A stretch of 64,000 nt of DNA from Cryptomeria japonica. Lineage: Eukaryota > Streptophyta > Pinopsida > Cupressales > Cupressaceae. Made by a program: the position numbers and the translations under genes. Where the stretch lies: contig NC_081415.1 in NCBI RefSeq assembly GCF_030272615.1, positions 235,351,803-235,415,802 on the forward strand. The letters are read 5' to 3'. Each line of letters starts with the position of its first letter. The stretch's first letter is position 1. Below, piece by piece: positions 35,564 through 46,738 of this stretch. The notes under the pieces were generated by a model. The model was not told where the DNA came from. It was given only the letters and a program-made list of their open reading frames with translations, and searched no databases.

Positions 35564-36989
35564 TGATGGTATGATGAAAGAATAAGTATCTGGTAGAATA
35601 CTGAGAGGGGGGGTAAATCAGTATATTGAAAAACTGATACAAACTTCCCAATCTCAAATTCAAACTCACAAAGTAAACTTTGACTATCAAGATCAATACT
35701 CAACATCAATCGGTTAACTGTTATAACAACTTAATAGTAAACAACTTCAATCTTGTAAACATCAAAATGCTTAATCAAATCTCAATGCTTCTAGTAATCA
35801 TGCCTTATCACAATAGTTAAGTAGTCAATCAAATCAACAAATAAGATCATAACCACAAAAACATTCACCACTTGATACAAATGTTTATACGTTGAAAACC
35901 CAAATAGGTAAAAACCATGGTGAGATGAGACTCACAAGGATAGCTATCTAAACTATTCTGAAGTTCACCATGTTAGGAGCCAATCTTGTTAAAGCTTTTA
36001 CAATAAGTCCCGTTAAGAACTTATTCTGTTAGGAATCATCCGATTAAGGGATTTACAAAATGCCTTGATGAAAAAACAAAATAACCTGTTAGGAGTAACC
36101 TCGATAGAGGGTTTGAGAATCCAAGCTAATGGACCACCTTGCTAGAGGATTTAAGAAATAACCAAGCTTGTTAGAGCTTACCTGGTTAGAGGATTTTATT
36201 TCTTCTGTAATTGTTAGAAAACAACAGGTTTTCTTGATCTGTCTGAATAGCACTACATTTGCTTGATCAGATCCTTTTTAGCTTCAATATGCTTCTACAC
36301 AAACTATAGATCCATTCTCCGGTTAGGAAACCACACACTCAATTTGTTTTAGCCAACACTTTACCAACACTCTTACAAACAACTTCATCAACCTTAAATA
36401 CAAATCAATTAGGTTGGTAACACAACAAAAACCTAATTCTCTCATAGAGATTACAAACAAGTTGGTTCAATCTTGACCTTTAGAAATCATAACAATCTCT
36501 TTACATTCTTCAAGAAAATTTCAACCGCTTCATGATCACCACTTCATCGGACTTTGTAACTCATCACACGATATGCATTAGATGCAATCCACTTTTCTCA
36601 TTCCCTAGACAATCAAACAAATGAACAAATGCACCAAAACAATCTAAACTAATCCTCATTCAATGATCACATGTGTCTCCATCATTACTGCTCATCATTA
36701 GATCTTAAACCAACAAACTTGATCGGTTAGGGTTTAACAAAAACAACTGGTAGGGTTTACTGGTTACATTGCATAGAAAGGGTTTAACCTTATACACTGG
36801 TTTACTGGTTCAACTCACAAACTTAACATACCGGTTTACAACATCTTCCACAAAGCTCTTCCTTCCGATTACAAGCCAATATCAATAATAACAACAATAT
36901 CAGCAATATCATAAATACCATTACCGGCTCAATTAACATCAATGACAACATAACATATCATTAATGCAATCTTCATGCAAATGCCAACA
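35564..36989 (-). mobile_element. Copia A 5' LTR
   Basis: It is 1,426 bases, TGATGGTATG to GCCAACA, followed by the AGATC target copy and then gypsy pol. The G-run box has seven G here and ten in the left LTR. Confidence 0.92.
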
Positions 36990-37905
36990 AGATCATTTCA
37001 TGGATTGGCTAGTTTTTCTTGGAAGTTCATCATAAATTTTAGTTCAGTTTGTAACCCTATGATTGAGACCATGAGGGGAGATCAGAAGGAATTCAAGTGG
37101 ACCACTAGAGCAAACAAAATTTTTAAACTATTGAAGCAGAAAGTGAATGAGCAGTCTGTGTTAGCTTTATCGGATTTCAATAAAGTATTTCAAGTGGATT
37201 ATGATGCAAGTGGAACAACAATAGGAGAAGTCTTGAGTCAGGAAGGGAGAGAAGTAGCTTATTTCGGTGAGAAATTGAATGATTCCCGAAGGAGATATTC
37301 AGTGTATGATCATGAGTTTTACGCCATAGTTCAAGCGTTGAAGAAGTGGAGACATTACCTATTGCCTAAGGAGTTTGTGTGGTACACAGATCATCAAGAT
37401 TTGCAGTATTTGAACAGTCAGAGTAAGTTGAATTAGAGACATATGAGATGGGTAGAGTTCTTGTAGAGTTACACCTTTGTTTAAAAGCATAGAAGTGGAA
37501 AATCTAACAAAGTTGTTGATGCATTGAGTAGGAGAAGGAAACTGTTGATAGAGATGAGAGTGACAGTATTAGGTTTTGAGGAATTGAAGACCTTGTATGA
37601 TGATGACCCGGATTTTGTAAAAAATTGGAAAGCATGTAGAGAACCGGTTATGGTCAATAGAAGCAAGTGGTTGGATTACTTCATTCAGGATGAGATGTTA
37701 TTCAGAGGAGTTTAGTTGTGCATACCTAAGAGTTATATGAGGGAGAATCTGATAAAGGAGAACCAGAGTGGAGGATTAGCTGGACATTTTGGTATTGACA
37801 AAATAGTAGCATTGGTGAGTGAGAAATACTTTTGGCCCTAGATTCATAAGGATGTTAAGAAATATGTGCAAATCTAGAGAGTTTGTCAAGTTGCAAAGGG
37901 TAGTA
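36990..37905 (+). pseudogene. Gypsy pol part 2: RNase H and integrase zinc domain
   Basis: Continues from the reverse transcriptase after copia A: FHGLASFSWKFI, then RNase H with LSDFNKVFQVDYDASGTTIG, VAYFGEKLNDSRRRYSVYDHEFYA in two parts, and YTDHQDLQYL. There is a TAG at 37434 where Gln is expected (SKLN*RHMRW). Next are VVDALSRRRK and the integrase N-terminal region (GHFGIDKIVALVSEKYFWP ... VCQVAKGS). It is cut at 37905 by the TIR element; KGS continues as [10 protein letters not shown] at 43214 onward. Confidence 0.88.
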
Positions 37906-37925
37906 GGGTATGTGCGGGATCATGG
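37906..37925. repeat. Left terminal inverted repeat
   Basis: GGGTATGTGCGGGATCATGG; pairs with 43191-43210 at 17 of 20 positions. Confidence 0.8.
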
Positions 37926-38893
37926 TGTGCCAAAACAGGCCCTTAAGTGGCAATGAAATTTTAGAGAATCGGAGTTATGCAACTTGACATGAAAATTTGC
38001 ATAAGTTGTGAACATTATTTTTAAAATATGTAAGAAGATAATCTATAGAAAATTGAATTTAGTTTCTAAGCTACTAGTTGTTTTTTGAAAAAAAAATCCT
38101 ATTTGATGAAAATTTCAAATTTCAATGCAGTTGTACTAAAATTTCAGGAAAAAGATAAGAAGTAGACGTATGTCTGACCACCCTAATCACAATAAAATCA
38201 TAATATTTTTTATAATATTTATAATATAAGTATTGGACTCATGTCTGGATGTGACACATATCTTTTTATATTTTTTTATAAAGTAAATAATTATTTATTA
38301 TTTTTTACCACAACTTTTCAGAAATTCAGAAACTGCTACGTCTGACCACCTTAACTTGGTCAAAACCTTATGAATTTTTTTTTTTTTTAAATTCCCTATA
38401 GTAGACGAAGCATAGGATGTGATGCATGTTTTGGATTAAAAAAATGTTATATCATTTGAAAGTTATGAGTGTTTTTCAATCAGTCTATCAATCAGGACTA
38501 TTGTCAAAATTCAATTAGAAAATAAATAATAATTATTTATTAAATTCAAAATAAGACAAACCTTATATTGTTGGAAAACTAAGAATGCCCTTAAAAAACC
38601 CTTTTCGTTTTATCAATTTTGGCTACAAAAAAATTCGTTAGCCACCAGTGTAAAGTTTGGAAAATCAAGGAATACTAAAAAACACGCTTTTCAGTTGACT
38701 TTTTAGGCTTGTCACTTCCAAGCCAAATCCCAAAGCATTCCCGAGCCAAAATTTGATATTTGAAAATTGTACAACAAAAATTGGATTTCTGATTCTAATA
38801 AGTAAATTCACTAACTAAATTTGTACATAATTAATCTTTTATTTATTAATATATTAATATATTAATTTATAAATAAATTAGTATATGATATTA

Positions 38894-38985
38894 GGGAGAG
38901 AGAGAGAGAGAGGGAGAGGGAGAGGGGGGAAAGGGAGAGAGAGATAGAGAGATTAGGGGAGAGGGAGAGAGAGAGATTATATGTC
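38894..38985 (+). repeat. GA microsatellite, left border of the satellite
   Basis: A GAGA-rich tract with interspersed GGGA. It is the mirror complement of the CT tract at 41827-42040 on the other side of the satellite, and AT-rich sequence lies outside both. Confidence 0.9.
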
Positions 38986-41826
38986 CTATGGTGTCCTAAG
39001 GGGTCATATTGTGTCCTACAACCCCTTAGAACACCATATAACCCCTTAAGACACCAAATTATGTCGTTATAGATCATATTGTATTCTAAGGGGTCATATT
39101 GTGTCATATGACCCCTTTAAGACAACATATGAACCCTTAGGACACAATATGACCCTTTACAACTCTATACGGTATCGTTATGGGTCATATGACCCATTAT
39201 GACTCCATATGGTGTCATTAGGTGTCATATCATGTCCTAAGGGGTCATATTGTGCTCTACGACCCCTTAGAACACCATATGACCCCTTAAGACACCAAAT
39301 TGTGTCGTTATGGGTCATATGTGTTGTGAGGAGTCATGGAACACCATATGACCCCTCAGGACAACATACAACCCCTTATGACACCATATTGGGTTGTTAT
39401 GGGTCCTATGGTGTTCTAAGGGGTAATATTGTGTCCTACAACCCCTTAGGACACCATATGAACCCTTAAGACACCAAATTGTGTCGTTATGGGTCATATT
39501 CTATCTTAAGGGGTCTTGGGACACCATATGACTCCTAACGACAACATACGACCTCTTATGGTACCATATTGGGTCGTTATGGGTCCTATGGTGTCCATAG
39601 GGGTCATATTGTGTCCTATGACCCCTTAGGATACCATATGACCCCTAACGACACAAAGTTGTGTCGTTAGGGGTCATATGGTATCCTAAGGGGCCTAAAG
39701 ACAACATGCAACCCCTTATGACACCATATTGGGTCGTTATGGGTCCTATGGTGTCTTAAAGGGTCATATTGTGTCCTACAACCCCTTAGGACACCATATG
39801 ACCCATAACAACACAATTTGGTGTCTTAAGGGGTCATATGGTGTGCTAAGGGGTCATATTGTGTCCTACGAACCCTTAGGCCACCATATGACCCCTTAAG
39901 ACACCAAATTGTATCATTATGGGTAATATGGTGCCCTAAGGGGTCATGGGACACCATATCACCCTTAAGGACAACATACGACCCCTTATGACACCATATG
40001 GTGTCGTTAGGGGTCATATGGTGGCCTAAGGGGTCATATTGTGTCCTACGGCCCCTTAGGACACCATATGACCCCTTAAGATGCCAAATTGTGTCGTTAT
40101 GGGTCATATGGTATCCTAAGGGGTCATGGGACACCATATGACCCGTAAAGACAACATACGACCTCTTATGACACCATACTGGGTCATTATGGGTCCTATG
40201 GTGTCCATAGAGGTCATATTGTATCCTACAACCCCTTAGGACACCATATGACCCCTTAAGACACCAAATTGTGTCATTATGGGTCATATTATCTCCTAAG
40301 GAGTCATGGCACACCATATGAACCCTAAGGATAGCATACGACCCCTATGACACCATATTGGGTCGTTATGGGTCCTATGGTGTCCATAGGGGTCATATTG
40401 TGTCCTATGACCCCTTAGGACACTATATGACCCCTGAAGACACCAAATTGTTTTGTTAGGGGTCATATGGTGTCCTATGGGGTCGTAGGACAAAATATGG
40501 CCCCTAAGGACAACATACAACCCCTTATGACACCATATTGGGTCGTTATGGGTCCTATGGTGTCCTAAGGGTCCATATTGTGTCCAATGAGCACTTAGGA
40601 CACCATATGACCCCTTAAGATACCATATTGGGTCGTTATAGGTCCTATGTTGTCCAAAGAGGTCATATTGTGTCCTACGACCCCTTAGGACATCATATGA
40701 ATCCTTAAGACACCAAATTGTGTCGTTATGGGCCATATTGTGTCTTAATGGGTCATGGGACACAATATGACCCCTAAGGACAACATACAACCCCTTATGA
40801 CACCATATTGGGTCGTTATGAGTCATATGGTGTCCATAGGGGTCATATTGTGTCCTACAACCCCTTAGAACACCATATGAACCCTATGATATTGGGTTGT
40901 TATGGGTCCTATGGTGTCCTAAGGGGTCATATTATGTCATACGACCCCTTAGGACACTATACGACCCCTTAATACACCAAATTGTGTTGTTATGGGTCAT
41001 ATGGTGTCCTAAGGGGTCATGGGACACCATATGACCCCTTAAGACACCAAATTGTGTCATTAGGGGTCATATGGTGTCTTAAGGGGTTGTACGACATAAT
41101 ATGACCCCTAAGGACAACATACAACCCCTTATGACACCATATTGGGTCATTATGGGTCCTATGGTGTCCTAAGGGGTCATATTGTGTCCTACAACCGCTT
41201 AGGACACCATATGACCCCTTAAGACACCATATTGGGTCGTTATGGGTCCTATTATGTTCTACAACCCTTTAGGACACCATATGACCCCTTAAGGCACCAA
41301 ATTGTGTCGTTATGGGTCATATTGTGTCTTAATGGGTCATGGGCCACAATATGACCTCTAAGGACAACACACGGCCCCTTATGACACCATATTGGGTTGT
41401 TATGAGTCATATGGTGTCCATAGGGGTCATAGTGCGTCCTACGATCCTTTAGGACACCATATGACCCCTTAAGACACCAAATTGTGTCGTTATGGGTCAT
41501 ATTGTGTCTTAATGGGTCATGGGCCACAATATGACCTCTAAGGACAACACACGGCCCCTTATGACACCATATTGGGTCGTTATAAGTCATATGGTGTCCA
41601 TAGGGGTCATATTGTGTCCTATGACCCCTTAGGACACCATATGACTCCTTAAGACACCATATTGGGTCATTATGGGTCCTATGGTGTCCTAAAGGGTCAT
41701 ATTGTGTCGTATGACCCCTTAGAACACCATATGACCCCTTAAGACACTAAATTTTGTTATTATAGGTCATATGGTGTCCTAAGGGGTGATGGGACACCAT
41801 ATGACCCCTAAGGACAACATACGAAC
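38986..41826. repeat. Satellite array built of alternating inverted half-units
   Basis: About 2.8 kb built from two complementary phrases, cctaaggggtcatatggtgtc and its reverse complement, with variants such as gacaccatattgggtcgttatgggtc. A 90-base period and an exact 180-base higher-order period are visible: line-for-line matches between 41341 and 41521, and between 40621 and 40801. Each unit is nearly self-complementary, so single strands could fold into many hairpins. The period is divisible by three, which leaves long meaningless open frames on the minus strand (for example 40826-40296). Confidence 0.93.
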
Positions 41827-41958
41827 CCTCTCTCTCTCTCTCTCTCCGCACTCTCCCCTCTCCCCTAATCTCTCTCTCCCCCTCTCCCCTAATCTCTCTC
41901 TCTCCCCCTCCCCTGATGTCTGTCTGTCTATTTGTCTGTCTCTCTCCCCTCTCTCCCT

Positions 41959-42016
<58 letters not shown>

Positions 42017-42040
42017 CTGTCTCTCGCATAATCTCTCTCT
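41827..42040 (+). repeat. CT microsatellite, right border of the satellite
   Basis: CTCT-rich tract with CCCT and TGTCTGTC variants, including more than 40 bases of pure CT near 41965-42012. Complement of the GA tract at 38894-38985. Confidence 0.9.
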
Positions 42041-42225
42041 GTCTCTAAAATATGAGTAATAAAATCGTATATCGGATTTTATCGGATATCTGATTTCTAA
42101 CATTGCCATTAATGTGGCAATAGTAAAAAAAAAGATGACAATAGGAAAAAAATTTGGGACCACAAATTTATACATTAAAATCGGATATCCGATATCCAAT
42201 TTTTATACTTATTATTTTAAAATAA

Positions 42226-43012
42226 CATTATATTATATAATACGTATTATATTATATTATATAATACATATTATATAATATATAATATTGTATTATATTA
42301 TATATTATATAATATATATAATATAATAATACATTATATTATATTGTATATAATATTATATTATATTATATAATATATAATATAATATAATATAATATAA
42401 TATAATATAATATAATATAATATAATATTATATATAATATAATATAATAATATAATATAATATATAATATAATATAATATTATATATAATATAATATAAT
42501 ATATTATTATATAATATAATACGTATAATATAATATATAATATAATATAATATAATATATAAAATAATATAATATTATATATAATATAATATAATATATT
42601 ATTATATAATATAATACGTATTATATTATATTATATAATATAATATAATAATATATAATATAATATAATAATATATTATATAATATAATATAATAATATA
42701 TTATATAATATAATATAATAATATATTATATAATATTATATAATATAATATAATACGTATTATATAATATAATAATATATTATATTATATTATATTATAT
42801 AATATATAATATAATAGTATATAATATAATATATAATATAATATAATATAATAATATATATATTATATAATACATAATATATAATATAATATTAGATTAT
42901 AAAATATTAGACTATATTATATAATATATTATTATATTATATAATATTATAATACATAATATGTAATATATAATATATTATTATATTACATTATATATTA
43001 TATAATTTATTT
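42226..43012. repeat. AT microsatellite (TATAA/TATAT) block
   Basis: Nearly pure A/T for about 790 bases, made of ATAAT and TATAT units with rare ACGTAT interruptions at about 42242, 42521, 42613 and 42754. Similar phrases (ataaaatcgtatatcggattttat at 42050 and ataaaatcagatattcgatt at 43032) lie on either side, so the block may have expanded between direct repeats. Confidence 0.93.
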
Positions 43013-43190
43013 TTTAATTTAAAATTACAAATAAAATCAGATATTCGATTTTATCAGGTATTTGATTTGCTTAGGTGTTTACCATGCCAAGGTGTACTGA
43101 CACCCAGGCCAAGCAAAAAGTCAACACGGATTTTCGCGTTTTTAGGCGAGTGGAGAAGGCTATTTTTTTCACATCGCCACTTTTTGCCCC

Positions 43191-43210
43191 CCATGATCCT
43201 GCACTAACCC
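43191..43210. repeat. Right terminal inverted repeat
   Basis: ccatgatcctgcactaaccc; the inverse of the left end with three differences. The AGTA target copy follows at 43211-43214. Confidence 0.8.
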
Positions 43211-44272
43211 AGTAGTCAGAATGTGGGATTGTATAAACCTTTGATAGTATCGGTAAGACCTTGGGAGGATATAAGCATGGATTTCATACTTGGATTGCCT
43301 AAAACACCGAGAGGGAATGATTCTATATTTGTGGTTGTGGATAGATTCTCGAAGATGGCTCATTTCATACCTTGTAAGAAGACATCAGATGCATTACATG
43401 TAGCAGACCCATTTTTCAAGGAAGTAGTGAGATTGCCTGGATTACCTAAAAGCGTAGTTTCAGAAAGAGACTTTAAGTTTGTTGGCTATTTTTGCAAAAC
43501 ACTTTGGAAGAAGATGAAGACATATTTGAAGTTCAATTCTACCTTTCATCTAGAGACTAATGGACAAACATAAGTAGTTAACCAGATCTTGGAAAATTTG
43601 TTGAGATGTTTAGTTGGAAATAGAACCAAAAGTTGGGATGTGATCCTTGCACAAGAAGAGTTTGCCTACAATAATTCAGTAAATATGAGTACTGGAAGAA
43701 CACCTTTTGAGATTGTTATCGAAGCTCATACTAGAGGTATATCAAAATTAAGAGATATTAGTGGTGAAAAACATAGAAGTTCAAAAGCAGAAGACTTTGC
43801 ATATCACATGGCAGCCTTGCATATTCAGGTTAAGCAGCATTTGGAAGACATGAACAACAAGTATAAGGAGAAGGCAGATAAGAAGAGGAGACATATGGAA
43901 TTTGAAGTTGGTGATGAAGTGATGGTATATCTATGAAAAGAAAGATTCTCGGTTGGAACTTATAACAAATTGCAGATGAAAAAGTTTGGACCTTGCAGGA
44001 TTTTGAGGAAGTTTAGTTCTGGGAATGCATATGAAGTGGAGTTACCAGATAGTTTGAGTATTTCACCTGTGTTTAACATTGCAGATCTTCATGAGTATCA
44101 TGCACCAGAATTCAGTGAGGATAGTATTGCAGACTTGGAGAAACAGTTGCCCCAGAAGGAACTGGATCAGATTGAAGAAATTTTGGACAGTACGATTGGG
44201 CGTAGTACCCAAAGCAGTCAGTATAAGGATTATTTTGTGAAGTGGAAGGAAAGACTAGTTGAAGATTCATGA
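43211..44272 (+). pseudogene. Gypsy pol part 3: integrase core and chromodomain
   Basis: Integrase catalytic core with [20 protein letters not shown] and [16 protein letters not shown] near 43275-43380, [15 protein letters not shown] near 43450, and HLETNGQT near 43550, followed by a TAA. It continues as NLLRCLVGNRTKSWD and LAQEEFAYNNSVNMSTGRTPFE, then the GPY/F-like stretch KKFGPCRILRKFSSGNAYEV near 43980. A chromodomain at about 44160-44272 (QIEEILDSTIGRST, QYKDYFVKWKE) ends pol. Chromodomains of these elements direct insertion toward particular chromatin. Stops at 43571 and near 43934 break it. Confidence 0.9.
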
Positions 44273-44303
44273 GAGGCTTACTTTTTCAATAACTTCGGAT
44301 GTC

Positions 44304-45040
44304 TGATGTAGGTGCATCCTCGGTTCATAGCAATCTTGCATCAACCAAAAACATTTTCCTTTTTGTTTGCAGTTTCAACATTTCTTTCTGTGTGTACCGG
44401 TTTTGGCTCACTCGATCCTTTGGAGTTGGATTCCACTTGAAGAATTGATCATCTTTCGTATATCTAAACCACATCACATTTGGATCATTTTTTGACAAGT
44501 TATTGCTATTGATTTGCTTGACAGTTTCATGTTACTGGTTGACAATTTCTTCTTTCCGGTTGCCTGGACCTATTTTTGGTGATCTACTGGAACCCCTTCC
44601 AAAGCTTGCGGAGCCTTGGGCATTGATTCTGATGTTCTCTTGGCAGAGGCCGACCTTGTTGGCTTTACATGTTAGGTCTTGTTCTTTGGGTTTTGATCCC
44701 TTTTTGGGCCGGTCGAATCCCCTTAGATTGTATAAATCATTGTATTGAGCATTAGAATGTAAAAATCAAACAATCGAGTAGTTAGACTAAGAATAGAAGA
44801 TAGATCGTAAGATTGAAGGTCCTTATTGTGACCTATTATGTACTCTGAGCATGTTTTAGCAGGCCCATGAGCTGGTTTCCGTAACTCGATTGTTAATGGT
44901 TGGTTGTAATTAGTTTTCATAAAGAAAATCAATATGTTCTGCATTGCCTCCAACATATCTTTGTGTTTCCATTATGTTTATTCTTGCTGACCGGTCCAGA
45001 TTGATCTCTTTGAGGTCACTCCTAACTGGTGATTGCTTCA
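44304..45040 (+). mobile_element. 3' LTR of the chromodomain gypsy
   Basis: It is 737 bases, TGATGTAGGTGC to GATTGCTTCA, parallel to 12058-12870. No clean polypurine tract precedes it (the sequence before 44304 is cttcggatgtc), which may reflect decay. Confidence 0.88.
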
Positions 45041-45477
45041 TAATTTTTTATCAAGATCCCACCGACCAAGAATATTATGATGATCTCCTCATTATTTTAT
45101 CTCAAGAGAATGATGTTATTTCAAGTCCCATCCAACATCCACCTCCTAAGAAATATCAAGACATCCCTTCTACCCTTCCTAATAATCCCTTCCCAAGTCA
45201 AGATCAAAGTATTCCTTTAGCTTCATGTCCTAAGCAAGATCCCATTATTTCTCTAGATCCTAATCAAAATCCCTCCATCCCTTCATCTTCATGTCATAAT
45301 TATCCATGTTCCTCACAAGATTCTCTCTCAAATGAACTTACCATTTCTCCTAGTCCCCCTCGTGATCCCAATCCCTCTACACAAGTTGTTAATGAACCCC
45401 TTATCAATGAAATCACCAATCCAGATCATACTACACAGTGCAACTTGTCAACAATTGTTTGTGCACCATCATCAAAT
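45041..45477 (+). pseudogene. Tat-like gag, second part
   Basis: Resumes the frame broken at 12057. After the target bases it reads FYQDPTDQEYYDDLL, then a Pro/Ser/Asp/Asn-rich linker (SPIQHPPPKKYQDI, SQDQSIPLASCPKQDP). The open frame 44944-45552 starts inside the gypsy LTR and runs on into the next LTR, so it is a chimera of three elements and not a gene. No retroviral domain is recognised in this part. Confidence 0.6.
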
Positions 45478-46738
45478 GCCAATTTAGTCTCAGCTCTAGG
45501 GTTTCCGGTTTGCCAATCTCGCTTGTGCGATGCAACCGATGACATTTTGTGATGAGTTAGCTAAGAGATGAAGATGGTATCATGATGCCACGTTAGATTT
45601 GTGCATGTGAAGGATTTCCTTGAGGATCTTGCATGTGAAGATCGATTGTATTACATGTCTACTTCGAGAATGAACATTCTTCTTTGTGGCATGAGAAGAA
45701 AGCATGATGAGTTACCGATTTCTATGTGCAGTGAAGAATGGATGATGCAGATTATCTTGTGATCTATTTGAAATTGTATTGCTCTATGCAAAGTGTTTGG
45801 ATGGTCAGGATTGGACCACTTGTATTGTAAACCTAAAATGTTGAGGGTTTAGGGTTTATACTACTGACCTAATTGTCTATAAGGTCAATGATGTTTGTTA
45901 TTGTAATTTGTTGGCAAATGTTGTGTGTGTATCCGAGTGATGAGATACTTGCCAGACCAGTGAGAGAAAACTGCAAAGTGTGATTGTAGAGTAGAGGAAC
46001 TAAAAAGGATTTGCCTTAGCATATAGTGTTGTTATCAGATCAAATCTTTACTTGTTGTCTTCTAACCATTTCAACAAAAGGAAAATCCCTTTGTTGGGTA
46101 GCTTTAATAGGCTTACTCTAAATCCTCTAACCAGGTGACTCAAGGTCATTGAGTTCTTTAAATCCTCTAGCAAGGTAGCCTTTAATAGGGTTTCAACCTT
46201 TAACAAGGTATATAACCATCCCTTAACCGGGTGATCTTTAAGAGGATCGGTTCCTAGCAGAACCTTATTGTAAAGTCTTTAACCGAACTAGGCTCCTAAC
46301 AGAGCGAGCTTCAAAAGAGTTCAAAAACAAGCTTGTGGGTATTCATCCCCACCGTGGTTTTTCCCATTTGGGTTTCCACATGAAAAATATATGTGCCATG
46401 AGTTGTGCATTTTTTTTTCATGTTATGATTAAGTATTCCTTGTTTAAGTATTATGCATGCAGAGGTAATGGTTATGGTATTGTTGACACACCACATGCAT
46501 ATGTTTATGGGTGAAGTAGTTATCAAGTATTGAATGTTTCTGAAGGGTTTAGTTTTACCAGTTTATGTTGTCTAAAGTCGGATTGTGTTTAACTGGTATT
46601 GCCATGGTTTAAGTTCAGTAATAAAGACAACCGGTTTACATTGTTTTAACTTGATAAGTTGCGAAGAAGTTTTTGTATGTATTGATTCACCCCCCCTCTC
46701 AGTACCAGTTAGGGTATCTGTTGTTCATCATTATTCAT
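45478..46738 (+). mobile_element. Truncated copia LTR, plus strand, related to the copia B LTR
   Basis: Reads as the reverse complement of the copia B LTR from its tagtctcagctctagggtttcc region onward: caaccgatgac at 45535, gtgcatgtgaaggattt at 45602, the series of aatcctctaacc phrases at 46120-46180, and ccccaccgtggtttttccc near 46350. The box with seven C (gattcaccccccctctcagtacc) is at about 46683-46705, and it ends tcatca at 46738. The 5' few hundred bases are missing, and neither primer site nor polypurine tract adjoins it, so it is a solo or broken LTR. Confidence 0.75.

Larger units (their letters stand above)
15485..36989 (-). mobile_element. Copia A (whole, carrying copia B and C)
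   Basis: A Ty1/copia element on the minus strand, inserted in the gypsy pol. The perfect five-base target duplication AGATC lies at 15480-15484 and 36990-36994. The 3' LTR is split (15485-16057 and 30180-31034, total about 1,428 bases) and the 5' LTR is 35564-36989 (1,426 bases). Internal genes are at 31388-35491. Without nested elements it is about 7.4 kb. Decayed by many stops. Confidence 0.93.
37906..43210. mobile_element. Non-autonomous TIR element carrying a large satellite
   Basis: The ends are imperfect inverted repeats: GGGTATGTGCGGGATCATGG at the left and, read inward on the other strand, GGGTTAGTGCAGGATCATGG at the right (17 of 20 match). Similarity continues inward past an indel (aagtggcaatg against agtggcgatg). 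The four-base target AGTA is present at 37902-37905 and 43211-43214, and removing the element plus one copy restores the gypsy integrase frame. A further inverted pair lies at about 38678-38715 and 43108-43142 (caagc, aaaaagtcaac and cgcg/cgtg plus ttttt words). No transposase is seen. The superfamily is undetermined; a four-base target is unusual for common plant families. Confidence 0.8.
12058..45040 (+). mobile_element. Chromodomain Ty3/gypsy element (whole, carrying nested insertions)
   Basis: LTRs at 12058-12870 and 44304-45040 share their starts (TGATG(C/T)AGG(A/T)GCATCC) and ends (GGTGA(C/T)TGCTTCA). Target bases caatt (12053-12057) and taatt (45041-45045) match at four of five positions. 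Between them lie a tRNA-Met-like primer site, gag, protease, reverse transcriptase, RNase H, integrase and chromodomain, in the order of a Ty3/gypsy chromovirus. The element is split by copia A (15485-36989) and by a TIR element (37906-43210); without them it would be about 6.2 kb. Every coding block has stops, so it is dead. Confidence 0.9.

Noticed and set aside
39826-41590. Long minus-strand open frames of 112-176 codons
   Set aside because: They lie wholly in the satellite and exist because its period is a multiple of three; the translation only repeats the satellite unit.
41747-42199. 150-codon frame rich in Arg-Glu
   Set aside because: It translates the CT microsatellite and its flanks.
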